A DNA stretch of 64,000 nucleotides from Colwellia chukchiensis (lineage in GTDB: Bacteria; Pseudomonadota; Gammaproteobacteria; Enterobacterales; Alteromonadaceae): NCBI RefSeq assembly GCF_002104455.1, contig NZ_NBOC01000013.1:34571-98570 (forward strand), written 5' to 3'. The notes under the pieces are model-generated. The model saw only the letters and a program-made list of their open reading frames with translations, did not search any database and was not told where the DNA came from. Each line of letters opens with the position of its first letter. Position 1 is the stretch's first letter. The position numbers and the translations under genes were made by a program. Positions 11,370 to 19,922 of the stretch are shown here, piece after piece.

Positions 11370-12002
11370 TTATTTTAAGGTCAATAAATGGTTAACTAAA
11401 TTGATATAGTCTTGCTCAAAATTATTTCTGTCTAGACCTTTCAGCTCGACGCGGTATTTACCGTTAACAATCACAGTCGGTACGCCAGTAAGCGCCCCTT
11501 TGTTTGCAAAATAATCTTGTTGTTTTTTCATGGCTTTGGCTTTACTTGCTACGCCAAAGCTTTTCATTAACTTATCAAATTTTTCACCGTCTGCGCCATT
11601 AAGTACAAACACGTTGCGAATATCTTTTTCTGAGGTAAAAACGGCTTTTTGCACATGTATATAGTTAAATAACGCGGCGATAACTTTTTTCTCAACTCCC
11701 ATTTGGTGCGCCACAACCACTGCCTTGCTTAGCAAGTGTTGTACTTTTGGCGATGCGGCACGTAAAAAGTCAACATGGTTCATTTCGAATTTGGCGTTAT
11801 CTGGGATCGCTTTTTTTAATTTCGCCATAAAAGGTTCAAATTGGAAACAGTGCGGGCAATAAAAAGAGAAAAACTCACGTACTTCTGGCTTAGCGGTGAC
11901 TTCATCATTCACTATTGTGTAATGCTCACCTTCCGAATAATTTGCCGCAAAAGATAATACTGGTAACAATATTAATGCGAATAAACTCACTAATCTTTTC
12001 AT
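11370..12002 (-). CDS. dsbA: Periplasmic thiol:disulfide oxidase DsbA
   Basis: 210 residues from the ATG at 12002, which has AGGA 11 bases upstream; an in-frame start at 12023 would add seven residues before the signal peptide and is less likely. Residues 1-20 are a signal peptide cleaved after FAA. The active site C49-P-H-C52 is the DsbA type, and the cis-proline loop is in GVPTVIVNG. It introduces disulfides into exported proteins and is recycled by DsbB, not present here. It is the third gene of a minus-strand set ccoG-srkA-dsbA; srkA next to dsbA is the arrangement known from E. coli. Confidence 0.95.
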   Translation of the reverse strand: MKRLVSLFALILLPVLSFAANYSEGEHYTIVNDEVTAKPEVREFFSFYCPHCFQFEPFMAKLKKAIPDNAKFEMNHVDFLRAASPKVQHLLSKAVVVAHQMGVEKKVIAALFNYIHVQKAVFTSEKDIRNVFVLNGADGEKFDKLMKSFGVASKAKAMKKQQDYFANKGALTGVPTVIVNGKYRVELKGLDRNNFEQDYINLVNHLLTLK

Positions 12003-12055
12003 AAAAATAAACGTCCTAATCATTATTAAATAAAATTCTATATCGCTATTTCAGC

Positions 12056-13033
12056 TTAGTAAGGTACTAAACTTAACGGCGGCTGCTGCAGCGCCGACAC
12101 CTGTTCTTTCAAGGTCAATATTTGTTGTTCCCAATATTTTTCGGTATTAAACCACGGAAAATTATGAGGAAAAGCAGGGTCTTGCCAACGTTTACATAAC
12201 CAAGCCATATAGTTAACTACTCGCATAGTACGCAATGATTCAATTAAAGGCAATTGATTGCTGTCAAAGCGATAAAACTCTTCATAGCCGGTTAATATGG
12301 TTTCTAGCTGCATTAACTGTTGTTGTCTATCGCCACTAAGCATCATCCAAATATCTTGAATAGCAGGCCCGGTTCTACAATCGTCAAGGTCGACAAAATG
12401 CGGCCCGGCTGGCGTCCACAAAATATTACCCGCATGACAATCCCCATGTAAGCGAATTTCGCCGTCCGGCTGATACTGTTGGCTGGCAATGGCAATAACT
12501 TGCTCTAAAATAGTGAAAAAAGGCAAACTTAAGCTCTTAGGTACAAACTGAGATTTCGCTATAATTTGCTGGGCTTGTTGAAGCATTTCTTCACTACTAA
12601 AGCTTGGGCGCTCAGTAAATTGCCGTTGAGCTGCCACCGCATGAATTCGCCCTAAAAATCGTCCCATCCATTCGAGCTGATCTAAGTTGTCTACTTCAAA
12701 AATACGCCCACCACGACAAGGAAAGATAGCAAAATAATAACCTTGATGCGTAAACAACGACTCGTTATCAATTTTTAGTGGCGCTACTAATGGGAGCTCA
12801 TGTTCGGCTAATTCAAACGCAAACGCATGTTCTTCACGAATTTGTGCTGGTGTCCAGCGCTGCGGCCGATAAAACTTAGTGACGTATTTGTTCTTATCCA
12901 TGTCATGAAATTGATAAACGCGATTTTCATAACTGTTCAGCGCTAACAAACTGCTATCCACCATCAAGCCGGTGCTTTCTATGCCATCAAGGATCAGGTC
13001 TGGCGACAGTGAACTAAAATCGAAAGCGGCCAT
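12056..13033 (-). CDS. srkA: Stress response kinase A (SrkA/YihE)
   Basis: A 325-residue protein kinase of the choline kinase-like fold. The catalytic loop reads LHGDCHAGNILW and the metal-binding segment FVDLDDC, both as in E. coli YihE. The N-terminus (FDFSSLSPDLILDGIESTG) also fits. The E. coli enzyme phosphorylates Ser/Thr and protects against stress-induced death. The ATG overlaps the ccoG stop codon in a TAATG arrangement, so the two are translationally coupled. The downstream gap to dsbA is 53 bp. Confidence 0.93.
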   Translation of the reverse strand: MAAFDFSSLSPDLILDGIESTGLMVDSSLLALNSYENRVYQFHDMDKNKYVTKFYRPQRWTPAQIREEHAFAFELAEHELPLVAPLKIDNESLFTHQGYYFAIFPCRGGRIFEVDNLDQLEWMGRFLGRIHAVAAQRQFTERPSFSSEEMLQQAQQIIAKSQFVPKSLSLPFFTILEQVIAIASQQYQPDGEIRLHGDCHAGNILWTPAGPHFVDLDDCRTGPAIQDIWMMLSGDRQQQLMQLETILTGYEEFYRFDSNQLPLIESLRTMRVVNYMAWLCKRWQDPAFPHNFPWFNTEKYWEQQILTLKEQVSALQQPPLSLVPY

Positions 13034-14469
13034 TAGCGTTTATTAAAGAAGCGACTTTCATGTTCTAGTTTCACCTCTTCCGTGTCAGAGACCAATTCCA
13101 CAACAAAGCTGATATCTGTCATATAACTGTCGAGTTCGTATGGATCCACAGAGAGACTGATCGGCAAGGTGTAGGCGGTTGCTGCTTTGACAAATACCTC
13201 TTGTTCACCGTGCCATTTTACATTATTAATGCCCTTTACCGACAGGCGATAGCGGTTATCGTTTTGTGATTTATTGAGTATTTTCAGTGTATATACGTTC
13301 TCGATATCACCATTAAAGTTCTCTTTTGCCAGCTCAGTGCGATCTCGGATAATGTCCAGAGATACTGGTACACGGCTGCTGATTTCTACCACCAATAAAC
13401 TGGTCATCACGGTTAACACTAAGGCATAGCCAATCAATTTACCGCGTAAAATATTGACTTTCTTCCCTTCTAGCTCGTGCTCTGTTGTATAACGAATTAA
13501 GCCTTTATCATAGTTCATCCGCTCCATTACACCATCACAGGCATCGACGCAGGCACCGCAGTTAATACATTCATACTGCAGGCCGTTACGAATATCTATG
13601 CCCGTTGGGCACACTTGTACGCACAAGTTACAGTCAATACAGTCGCCTAACCCTAAAGCTTTGGGATCTTGTTTTCTAGAGCGTGGGCCACGGTTTTCAC
13701 CGCGAGTTGCATCATAAGATACTGTTAGTGTGTCTTTATCAAACATCGCCGATTGAAACCTGGCATAAGGGCACATATGTAAGCACATGATTTCTCGCAT
13801 CCAGCCGGCGTTACCATAGGTACAAAATGCAAAAAACCAAACCGTAGCCGCTAACGCAAATGAGGCATTAAAAGTGAAAAAGTCAATGAACACTTCTCGA
13901 ACTGGGGCAAAATAGCCAACAAAAGTTAGCGCCGTTAACACAGAAAACAGCCCCCAACAAAAGTGCTTTAACGCTTTACGCCAAAATTTATTAGCGTTGA
14001 GAGGTTGGCTATCAAGCTTTTTACGTTGGTTTGCTGTGCCTTCGATTTTTTCTTCAAACCAAATAAATATAAAGGTCCACACCGTTTGTGGGCATAAGTA
14101 TCCACACCACACTCGCCCCAAAAAAGTCGTGACAAAAAACAGTAAAAAAGCACTAAGAATAAAAATCCACGCCAGAAGTGTTAGATCTTGTGGCCAAAGC
14201 GTTACACTCCACAAGGTAAAGCGTTGCTCGCTAATGTCCAATAAAATGGCTTGATTGCCGTTGTATTCTATCCATGGCAGCAGGGCAAATAAGGCTAAGA
14301 AGAAAAAATTCATTTTTTGGCGTAATTGCTGGAAAACGCCGGTAACTTTGCGCACGTATATTTGATCGCGTGGTTTATAGCCATCATTATTATTGGGTTG
14401 ATGAATTTCAACATTTTTGATCGGAATTTGATGACTGACTTTGCTGTCTTTACGGTCGTTGGCTTTCAA
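13033..14469 (-). CDS. ccoG: Cytochrome cbb3 oxidase accessory protein CcoG (FixG/RdxA)
   Basis: 478 residues with four to five membrane helices, a pair of 4Fe-4S clusters (CIDCNLCVQVCP and CINCGACVDAC) and the GYLCPQTVWTF segment of the NapH/FixG group. CcoG is a copper reductase that helps assemble cbb3-type oxidase. A C-terminal Ig-like periplasmic domain covers about residues 365-478. The start is TTG at 14469 behind an AAGGAG site five bases away; the next in-frame ATG would delete the N-terminal region. The ccoNOPQ oxidase itself is not in the window. Confidence 0.93.
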   Translation of the reverse strand: MKANDRKDSKVSHQIPIKNVEIHQPNNNDGYKPRDQIYVRKVTGVFQQLRQKMNFFFLALFALLPWIEYNGNQAILLDISEQRFTLWSVTLWPQDLTLLAWIFILSAFLLFFVTTFLGRVWCGYLCPQTVWTFIFIWFEEKIEGTANQRKKLDSQPLNANKFWRKALKHFCWGLFSVLTALTFVGYFAPVREVFIDFFTFNASFALAATVWFFAFCTYGNAGWMREIMCLHMCPYARFQSAMFDKDTLTVSYDATRGENRGPRSRKQDPKALGLGDCIDCNLCVQVCPTGIDIRNGLQYECINCGACVDACDGVMERMNYDKGLIRYTTEHELEGKKVNILRGKLIGYALVLTVMTSLLVVEISSRVPVSLDIIRDRTELAKENFNGDIENVYTLKILNKSQNDNRYRLSVKGINNVKWHGEQEVFVKAATAYTLPISLSVDPYELDSYMTDISFVVELVSDTEEVKLEHESRFFNKR

Positions 14470-14499
14470 AGCGGCTCCTTATTTCGAAAATGCCCGCTG

Positions 14500-14523
14500 A
14501 TTATAACGGATTAGCACAGCTAA
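14500..14523 (-). promoter_or_regulatory. Possible ccoG promoter with spacer palindrome
   Basis: On the minus strand a perfect -10 TATAAT lies at 14505-14500, about 35 bases before the ccoG start. Upstream of it, where the spacer should be, is the palindrome TTAGCTGTGCTAA (14511-14523). No good -35 box is seen at 17 bp, so an activator or repressor may act here. The regulator is unknown. Confidence 0.35.
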
Positions 14524-14691
14524 CCCATCAAAAAAAAAAGCAAAATATTGTATTAGTCACAGAAAATTGATTACCCTAGAGCTATTCTCATTAGCTTTCG
14601 ACTAATAAAACAACAATATTAAGTGTGCACAATTATAAAATGCGCTTAGGTCGCTGTTATTGACCCGCACATATTAAGTATAAGGTAGGGT

Positions 14692-15048
14692 ATGAAAAAA
14701 TTATTGATCTTAATCGTGGCTATTGCATTATATTTTCATTTTTATCCCAATGAAAAACTTAACCTGTGGCTAGCGCAGCAAAAAACTAGCATCTTGAGTC
14801 TGTTTTCTGATGCAACTGACACTAAAATACGTTTAAAGTCCGATAAAATTTATCAAGATTTATCTCGTGACTTTGCAACTTTTAACTCACAAGAACAAGC
14901 CTATGTTGCTGAAATTACCGCTAGTCGTGCCAGTGTTAATCGCTTTAACGAAACCTATTGCCTAGGTAAAAAGCGCACCCCGAAACTACAGCGAGAAAAT
15001 TTGCTTAAAGTCTGTGAAACCATTGCCCAATACGCTAATTTGTTATAA
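14692..15048 (+). CDS. Small membrane-anchored protein of unknown function
   Basis: 118 residues starting with a single hydrophobic helix (KKLLILIVAIALYFHFYP) that could be a signal anchor or uncleaved signal peptide, followed by a helical, basic periplasmic part with two cysteines (YCLG and VCET) that could form a disulfide. The start has AAGGTAGGG right before the ATG. It stands alone between two minus-strand operons. I do not recognise the family. Confidence 0.6.
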   Translation: MKKLLILIVAIALYFHFYPNEKLNLWLAQQKTSILSLFSDATDTKIRLKSDKIYQDLSRDFATFNSQEQAYVAEITASRASVNRFNETYCLGKKRTPKLQRENLLKVCETIAQYANLL

Positions 15049-15050
15049 TA

Positions 15051-15078
15051 AAAATCGGCATGAGATACACTCATGCCG
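15051..15078 (-). terminator. Terminator of hutF
   Basis: A perfect 9-bp stem CGGCATGAG/CTCATGCCG with a 5-base loop (15056-15078) is followed on the minus strand by ATTTTTATT. It lies 54 bases after the hutF stop and may also slow plus-strand transcription from the small gene before it. Confidence 0.75.
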
Positions 15079-15131
15079 TAAACGCTTTGCATAACAATCA
15101 ACACTAGCCGTTTTCAATCACCTTGGCGCTA

Positions 15132-16496
15132 TTAGGCGGACAGTTTGGCCAAGAGTTCGGCAAAGCTTGCCGCGCTACTTTTTGTCAAGCTGTGCTCACC
15201 ATCGCGAATAACCCAGTTACCATTGACCATCACGTCAAGCACAGGGTTCTCGCGGCTGGCAAATATCATACTGTCTAACAAATGGTCGTCGCTATGAGCA
15301 TATAAGCGCAATTGACTATCATCTAATACTAATAAATCGGCTTGTTTACCAAGCGCCAATGTACCGGTATTGCTATTAGTACTTTGCGCACCGCCGATAG
15401 CGGCTTGTTGCCATAAATTCAAACCTACTGATTTTTGCTCATTGCTTGTTAGTAGCGCGCGCTGTTGTTTAACTAAACGTTGCGCATACTCAAGCCAACG
15501 CAGCTCTTCAATAGGGTTAACCGATATGTGACTATCCGAGCCAATAGCAAAGGTGCCATTTTCCCTTAAAAACTCGTCGCTAGGAAAAACGCCATCGCCC
15601 AAGTTAGCTTCGGTGGTTGGACAAATGCCGGCAATAGCTTGGCTGGCAATAATACCTTGGCGCTCACTTTCATCGATATGCGTGGCGTGAATTAGACACC
15701 AATGCTGGTCTAACTCGGCATTGTCAAGTAACCACTGCACTGGTCGTTGGCCATAGTGGGCAAGACAGTCTTGTACTTCTTTTTGTTGTTCCGCAATATG
15801 AATATGTATTGGCGCTTTACTGTCCAGTGCGCGTACATGTGCCACCGCAGCTTGTAGCGAGCTTTTATCTACTGCGCGTAATGAATGGGGTGCGATACCG
15901 ATATTGCAATTTGGCTGTAAATTCGCCAGAGCAAAGCAATCACTCACCAACTGATTAAACTGTGTTACCGAATTGATAAAACGTTTTTGCCCATCAGTTG
16001 CTTGTTGTGCGCCAAAACCGCTAAACCTATACAAAACAGGTAATAAGGTTAAGCCAATACCAGACGCTGTCGCGGCATTAAAAATGGCCTTTGCCATAGT
16101 GGCTAACTCAGGATAATTGTTACCATCAATATCATGATGCAGATAATGAAACTCAGCTACTCGAGTGTAGCCCATTTTTAACATTTCAATATAGAGCTGG
16201 GTGGCAATCACTTGCGCATCTTGCGCCGTTAGTTGTTGCAAAAATTTATACATAATTTTGCGCCAGGTCCAAAAGCTATCTTGCCCTTCCCCCCCTTGCT
16301 CACTAAAACCCGCAAATGCGCGCTGAAAGGCATGGGAGTGACAATTAACCATACCCGGAATTACCACCCCTTTGGCTTGCTCTGCACCAGCACTTTCACC
16401 AGCGGCAATCTCAGTGATCAGTCCCTGCTCTATGGTTAAGGTTTGATTGCTTGCCCAACCATCAGCCAGTAAGATTTTTTTTACAAAAAGTTTCAT
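15132..16496 (-). CDS. hutF: Formimidoylglutamate deiminase (HutF)
   Basis: 454 residues, amidohydrolase superfamily. Zinc-binding H53 and H55 lie in CHSHAFQRAF. The LIHATHIDESE and FAIGSDSHISVNP segments carry the later metal and catalytic residues. HutF turns N-formimidoyl-L-glutamate into N-formyl-L-glutamate and ammonia, the fourth step of the five-step histidine route used by Pseudomonas and related bacteria. It follows hutG by 12 bases on the same strand. hutH, hutU and hutI are not in the window. Confidence 0.93.
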   Translation of the reverse strand: MKLFVKKILLADGWASNQTLTIEQGLITEIAAGESAGAEQAKGVVIPGMVNCHSHAFQRAFAGFSEQGGEGQDSFWTWRKIMYKFLQQLTAQDAQVIATQLYIEMLKMGYTRVAEFHYLHHDIDGNNYPELATMAKAIFNAATASGIGLTLLPVLYRFSGFGAQQATDGQKRFINSVTQFNQLVSDCFALANLQPNCNIGIAPHSLRAVDKSSLQAAVAHVRALDSKAPIHIHIAEQQKEVQDCLAHYGQRPVQWLLDNAELDQHWCLIHATHIDESERQGIIASQAIAGICPTTEANLGDGVFPSDEFLRENGTFAIGSDSHISVNPIEELRWLEYAQRLVKQQRALLTSNEQKSVGLNLWQQAAIGGAQSTNSNTGTLALGKQADLLVLDDSQLRLYAHSDDHLLDSMIFASRENPVLDVMVNGNWVIRDGEHSLTKSSAASFAELLAKLSA

Positions 16497-16508
16497 TGAG
16501 ACACTCCG

Positions 16509-17300
16509 CTAGCGCGTAATTGTTGCAAACGCTATTAAGGTTTGAACTAACGCTGCTAATTTAGGTTGTACTTGCTGCGCTAGTGCTTCGTCATAAGTCA
16601 TGGCCTGCTCGTTCATATATGTTCGCTGAGAGAGCTCTAACTGCACTGCATGAAAATTACTCGTTGGCTGACCAAAAGCGCGGGTAATATAGCCACCTTT
16701 AAAGCGACCATTACAAACCATACTATAAGGTGCGTAATCTAAGTTTGCTAACGCAGACATTAGCTCAGGTGCGCAGCTTTTTCCGTCTGCATTACCAAAA
16801 TTAAAATCAGGTAGTTGGCCTTGAAAAAAGCGCGGTACCTGTGAGCGAATAGAGTGAGCCTCTAATAATACCGCCTGCCCAAACTCAGCTTTGATTTGTT
16901 CAAGTGTTGTTGCCAGCGCATCATGATAGGGCTGCCAATACTGCTTAACCCTTTGACTAATTTGCTCGGCTGTTGGCTCACAACCGGCTTGATATAAAGG
17001 GGATAAATCAAATGCTGTGGTAGGGCAAAGTTCGGTATTATTTGCCCCCGGATATAAATCAACCCCATTAGGGTCGCGATTTAAATCTATAACATAGCGA
17101 TTATATTTGGGCGTTATTAAATAAACCCCGAGCTCACGGGCGAACGCATATAGCCGATCCATATACCAATCTGTATCAGCAACTTCGCGCCCTTTATCTG
17201 TCATAACTTGCGCAATATCTTCCGGCAATGCTTGGCCATTATGCGGCATGCTAATAAGCAAAGGCACAGACCCTTTCACTAAACTGTAACTTTCTGACAT
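16509..17300 (-). CDS. hutG: N-formylglutamate deformylase (HutG)
   Basis: 263 residues of the N-formylglutamate amidohydrolase family. The motifs MPHNG (residues 18-22), ADTDWYMD, DLNRDPNG, LEAHSIRS and the C-terminal FKGGYITR are typical, with the histidine and aspartates for zinc binding. The enzyme releases glutamate and formate in the last step of histidine degradation. It is the first gene of a hutG-hutF operon; GAGAGGG provides the ribosome site and a HutC-like operator lies 18 bp upstream of the ATG. Confidence 0.93.
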   Translation of the reverse strand: MSESYSLVKGSVPLLISMPHNGQALPEDIAQVMTDKGREVADTDWYMDRLYAFARELGVYLITPKYNRYVIDLNRDPNGVDLYPGANNTELCPTTAFDLSPLYQAGCEPTAEQISQRVKQYWQPYHDALATTLEQIKAEFGQAVLLEAHSIRSQVPRFFQGQLPDFNFGNADGKSCAPELMSALANLDYAPYSMVCNGRFKGGYITRAFGQPTSNFHAVQLELSQRTYMNEQAMTYDEALAQQVQPKLAALVQTLIAFATITR

Positions 17301-17317
17301 TTACCCTCTCACTCAAA

Positions 17318-17329
17318 TTGTATATACAA
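17318..17329. promoter_or_regulatory. HutC-type operator
   Basis: The perfect palindrome TTGTATATACAA matches the core recognised by HutC, the GntR-family repressor of histidine utilisation genes. It lies 18 bp before hutG, where a bound repressor would block the start of transcription. hutC is not in the window. The match is to remembered consensus sites. Confidence 0.65.
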
Positions 17330-17682
17330 CTTCATTGCCCTTAATTTAGCATTTCAAGAGCAAAACTGGAAATGATTTCTCTGTTGCCACTAATCATCTA
17401 GTTAACGCCAAGCACTAGCAAAGCAAGCGTAGCAATATTATCGCGTAAGCACTATCGTATAAAATGCGCCTGCTTTAAGTTTCACGTTGACCTTAATGCA
17501 TCGCAATAAACTCAACGCCCTTTCACTTAAGGCGCAACAATAAGCGGATCAACAAACTTTTATCAATCGAATTTTACGATTACAATAAGCGGTATTAATC
17601 ATTTTAACAAAATGTCTACTTAGGTAATAATAACGCTATATTTAATTCACACATTATTTACAAGACCTTAGACGGAGCCATT
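17330..17682. other. Divergent intergenic region hutG / peroxiredoxin gene
   Basis: About 350 bases without a gene. It must carry the hutG promoter at its left end and that of the peroxiredoxin-glutaredoxin gene at its right end. GGAG at 17673-17676 is the ribosome site of the latter. I see no clear OxyR site, terminator or RNA gene. Confidence 0.4.
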
Positions 17683-18411
17683 ATGTTAGAAAATAAAGAG
17701 CAACAAAAAGTCCCTAATGTAACTTTTACATTAAGAAATAATGACGAGTGGACCACCCGTAGCAGTGATGATATTTTTAACAATAAAACCGTAATTGTTT
17801 TTTCACTACCTGGGGCATTTACACCAACCTGTTCATCGTCGCACTTACCGCGTTATAACGAGTTAGCCCCAACACTATTTAAAAATGGCGTTGATGAAAT
17901 AGTTTGTATGTCGGTTAATGATACCTTTGTTATGAATGCGTGGGCTCAAGAGCAACATGCCGATAACATTAGCTTTATTCCCGATGGCAATGGTGCCTTT
18001 ACCGAGGCAATGGGTATGTTAGTCGATAAAGCTGATCTTGGCTTTGGTAAACGCAGTTGGCGCTATGCCATGCTAGTTAAAAACGGCATTATTGAAAAAA
18101 TGTTTATCGAGCCCGACGTACCCGGCGACCCATTTGAAGTCTCAGATGCAGACACTATGTTAAAGCACATTAACCCTGCAGCCTGCCAAACGTCTGCCAT
18201 TACGGTTTTTAGCAAGCCAACTTGTCCGTACTGTAAAAAAGCTAAGGCCTTGTTAACAGAAAAAGGGCTAACTTTTGAAGAACTAGAAGTGGGTAAAGAT
18301 GTCAACCTGACCATGTTTAAAGCTTTAACAAACGCCGATACTGTGCCACAAGTCTTTATTGATGGTCAGCTCATAGGTGGCAGCGATGCACTGGCGGCAC
18401 ATTTTAGCTAA
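17683..18411 (+). CDS. Hybrid peroxiredoxin-glutaredoxin
   Basis: 242 residues in two domains. Residues 1-160 are a Prx5-type peroxiredoxin with the peroxidatic C50 in PGAFTPTCSSSH. Residues about 168-242 are a glutaredoxin with C181-P-Y-C184 and the TVPQVFIDGQLIGG loop. Such fusions are known from Haemophilus, Vibrio and other gammaproteobacteria: the glutaredoxin part reduces the peroxidase part with glutathione, so the protein removes hydroperoxides on its own. The gene is single, with its own ribosome site and a strong terminator. Confidence 0.95.
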   Translation: MLENKEQQKVPNVTFTLRNNDEWTTRSSDDIFNNKTVIVFSLPGAFTPTCSSSHLPRYNELAPTLFKNGVDEIVCMSVNDTFVMNAWAQEQHADNISFIPDGNGAFTEAMGMLVDKADLGFGKRSWRYAMLVKNGIIEKMFIEPDVPGDPFEVSDADTMLKHINPAACQTSAITVFSKPTCPYCKKAKALLTEKGLTFEELEVGKDVNLTMFKALTNADTVPQVFIDGQLIGGSDALAAHFS

Positions 18412-18474
18412 TTTGTAGTCAGCTCAAGATTTGCTACTTAGCTGTTTAGTTGATTAAAGCAACATTAATGAAAC

Positions 18475-18520
18475 GCCCGCAATAGTTGGATAGCCAATTA
18501 TTGCGGGCTTTTTATTTTTT
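18475..18520 (+). terminator. Strong terminator after peroxiredoxin-glutaredoxin
   Basis: A 15-bp stem (18475-18489 with 18494-18508, one G-U pair) with loop ATAG is followed by TTTTTATTTTTT. This is a textbook rho-independent terminator. Confidence 0.93.
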
Positions 18521-18577
18521 AACTATCACAAAATGACGTGATAGAATAGCGACTACATACGACGTAGGCATTACATT

Positions 18578-18811
18578 ATGGACCATCAACCTTATAACCC
18601 TTTGCACGGTATCACTTTAAAAACCATGGTCAGTCAACTGGTGGCACATTTTGGTTATGATTACTTAGGTAAAACAATAAAAATTCGTTGTTTTACAGAC
18701 AACCCAAGCATAAATTCTAGTTTAAAGTTTTTAAGAAAAACGCCTTGGGCCAGAGCAAAAGTTGAAGCCCTGTATATTCAACATAAAAATCAACTTAGCA
18801 CTGAAGAATAA
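18578..18811 (+). CDS. VF530-family (DUF2132) small protein
   Basis: 77 residues. The core (NPLHGITLKTMV, GKTIKIRCFTDNPSINSSLKFLRKTPWAR) is the VF530/DUF2132 signature named after a Vibrio fischeri protein of known fold, thought to bind DNA. No function is established. It is a single gene with ATG at 18578. Confidence 0.85.
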   Translation: MDHQPYNPLHGITLKTMVSQLVAHFGYDYLGKTIKIRCFTDNPSINSSLKFLRKTPWARAKVEALYIQHKNQLSTEE

Positions 18812-18908
18812 TTGACTGGAAATGGCATTAGCATATAGCACAAAAATCTTTATCTTGCCCTAGTAAACATGCCAGACTGAGGTAATCAACAATCATTGAA
18901 CCACAATT

Positions 18909-19769
18909 ATGAAAACCACTCATCATTATATTCTTACCTGGCAGTGCCCTGATACCTCTGGCGTTTTAGCAAAAGTTTCACAAACTTTATACCAGCATGG
19001 CGCCTTTATTACTGAAACATGCCAATACAGTGATGCTGATACCGCGCGTTTTTTTTCTCGCATCGCATTTGATGATCGTGACCTTAATGTCAGCTTTGCA
19101 GAGTTCAGCGACGCTATAGCCTCGTTAGCTCAACCCCTTAATATGCAGTATCAACTCAGAGAGCGGGATAATTTTCCTAATGTGGTGATTGCAGTATCTA
19201 AATATGACCATTGCCTTGTCTCATTGCTCACTAAATGGAAGGCCGGAGTTTTACCCGTTAATATTGTGGCGATTACCTCCAACCACCTTGATTGCCAGCC
19301 TTTAGCACAATGGCATAATATCCCGTTTCACCACTTGCCGGTCACTCAGCATAACAAAGCCGAGCAAGAACAGGCACTGTGGGCACTTTATCAAGAGTAT
19401 CAAGGTGATCTGCTAGTACTGGCGCGCTATATGCAAATACTTTCTGATCAACTTTGTCAGCAGCTGCGTGGTCAAGCCATCAATATTCATCATTCTTTTT
19501 TACCCAGCTTTAAAGGCGCAAAGCCCTACCATCAAGCCCATCAAAGAGGAGTAAAAGTTATAGGGGCAACCGCCCATTATGTGACCCCAGATCTGGATGA
19601 AGGGCCAATTATCGTGCAAGAAGTTAAGCCCATCAACCATACCTATAATGTGCAAGACATGATACACCTTGGTCACGACCTAGAAGCAACCGCGTTATGT
19701 CATGCGGTAAAAGTACATGCCGAACAGCGTGTTTGCTTAAATAACAGCAAAACTGTAATTTTGATGTAA
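18909..19769 (+). CDS. purU: Formyltetrahydrofolate deformylase
   Basis: 286 residues: an N-terminal ACT domain (residues 5-85) and a formyltransferase-fold catalytic domain. The active site is seen in NIHHSFLPSFKGAKPYHQA (Asn, His) and GATAHYVTPDLDEGPI (His, Asp). PurU hydrolyses 10-formyl-THF to THF and formate, balancing one-carbon pools and supplying formate for PurT. Length is normal. The gene is single and is followed by a large inverted repeat. Confidence 0.95.
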   Translation: MKTTHHYILTWQCPDTSGVLAKVSQTLYQHGAFITETCQYSDADTARFFSRIAFDDRDLNVSFAEFSDAIASLAQPLNMQYQLRERDNFPNVVIAVSKYDHCLVSLLTKWKAGVLPVNIVAITSNHLDCQPLAQWHNIPFHHLPVTQHNKAEQEQALWALYQEYQGDLLVLARYMQILSDQLCQQLRGQAINIHHSFLPSFKGAKPYHQAHQRGVKVIGATAHYVTPDLDEGPIIVQEVKPINHTYNVQDMIHLGHDLEATALCHAVKVHAEQRVCLNNSKTVILM

Positions 19770-19776
19770 GCACCAA

Positions 19777-19815
19777 TTGTGACAGGAGGGCGGCGATAAC
19801 CACCTCCTGTCACAA
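19777..19815 (+). terminator. Long inverted repeat after purU
   Basis: A perfect 13-bp stem TTGTGACAGGAGG/CCTCCTGTCACAA encloses a 13-base loop, 8 bases after the purU stop. There is no T-run on either strand, so it may stabilise the 3' end of the transcript or act in rho-dependent or processing events. Confidence 0.5.
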
Positions 19816-19922
19816 GTTATCAATGGCGAGATAGTCTAAGCTCAGAACATTTTCCCCACTGTTTTATCTCAGCAACTCTGCTACATTAGTGCACTACTAT
19901 TTTTCAACCTTTGTGCGCGATT

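Noticed and set aside
13997..14254. Plus-strand frame opposite ccoG
   Set aside because: It is antisense to a complete ccoG gene and rich in unlikely codons.
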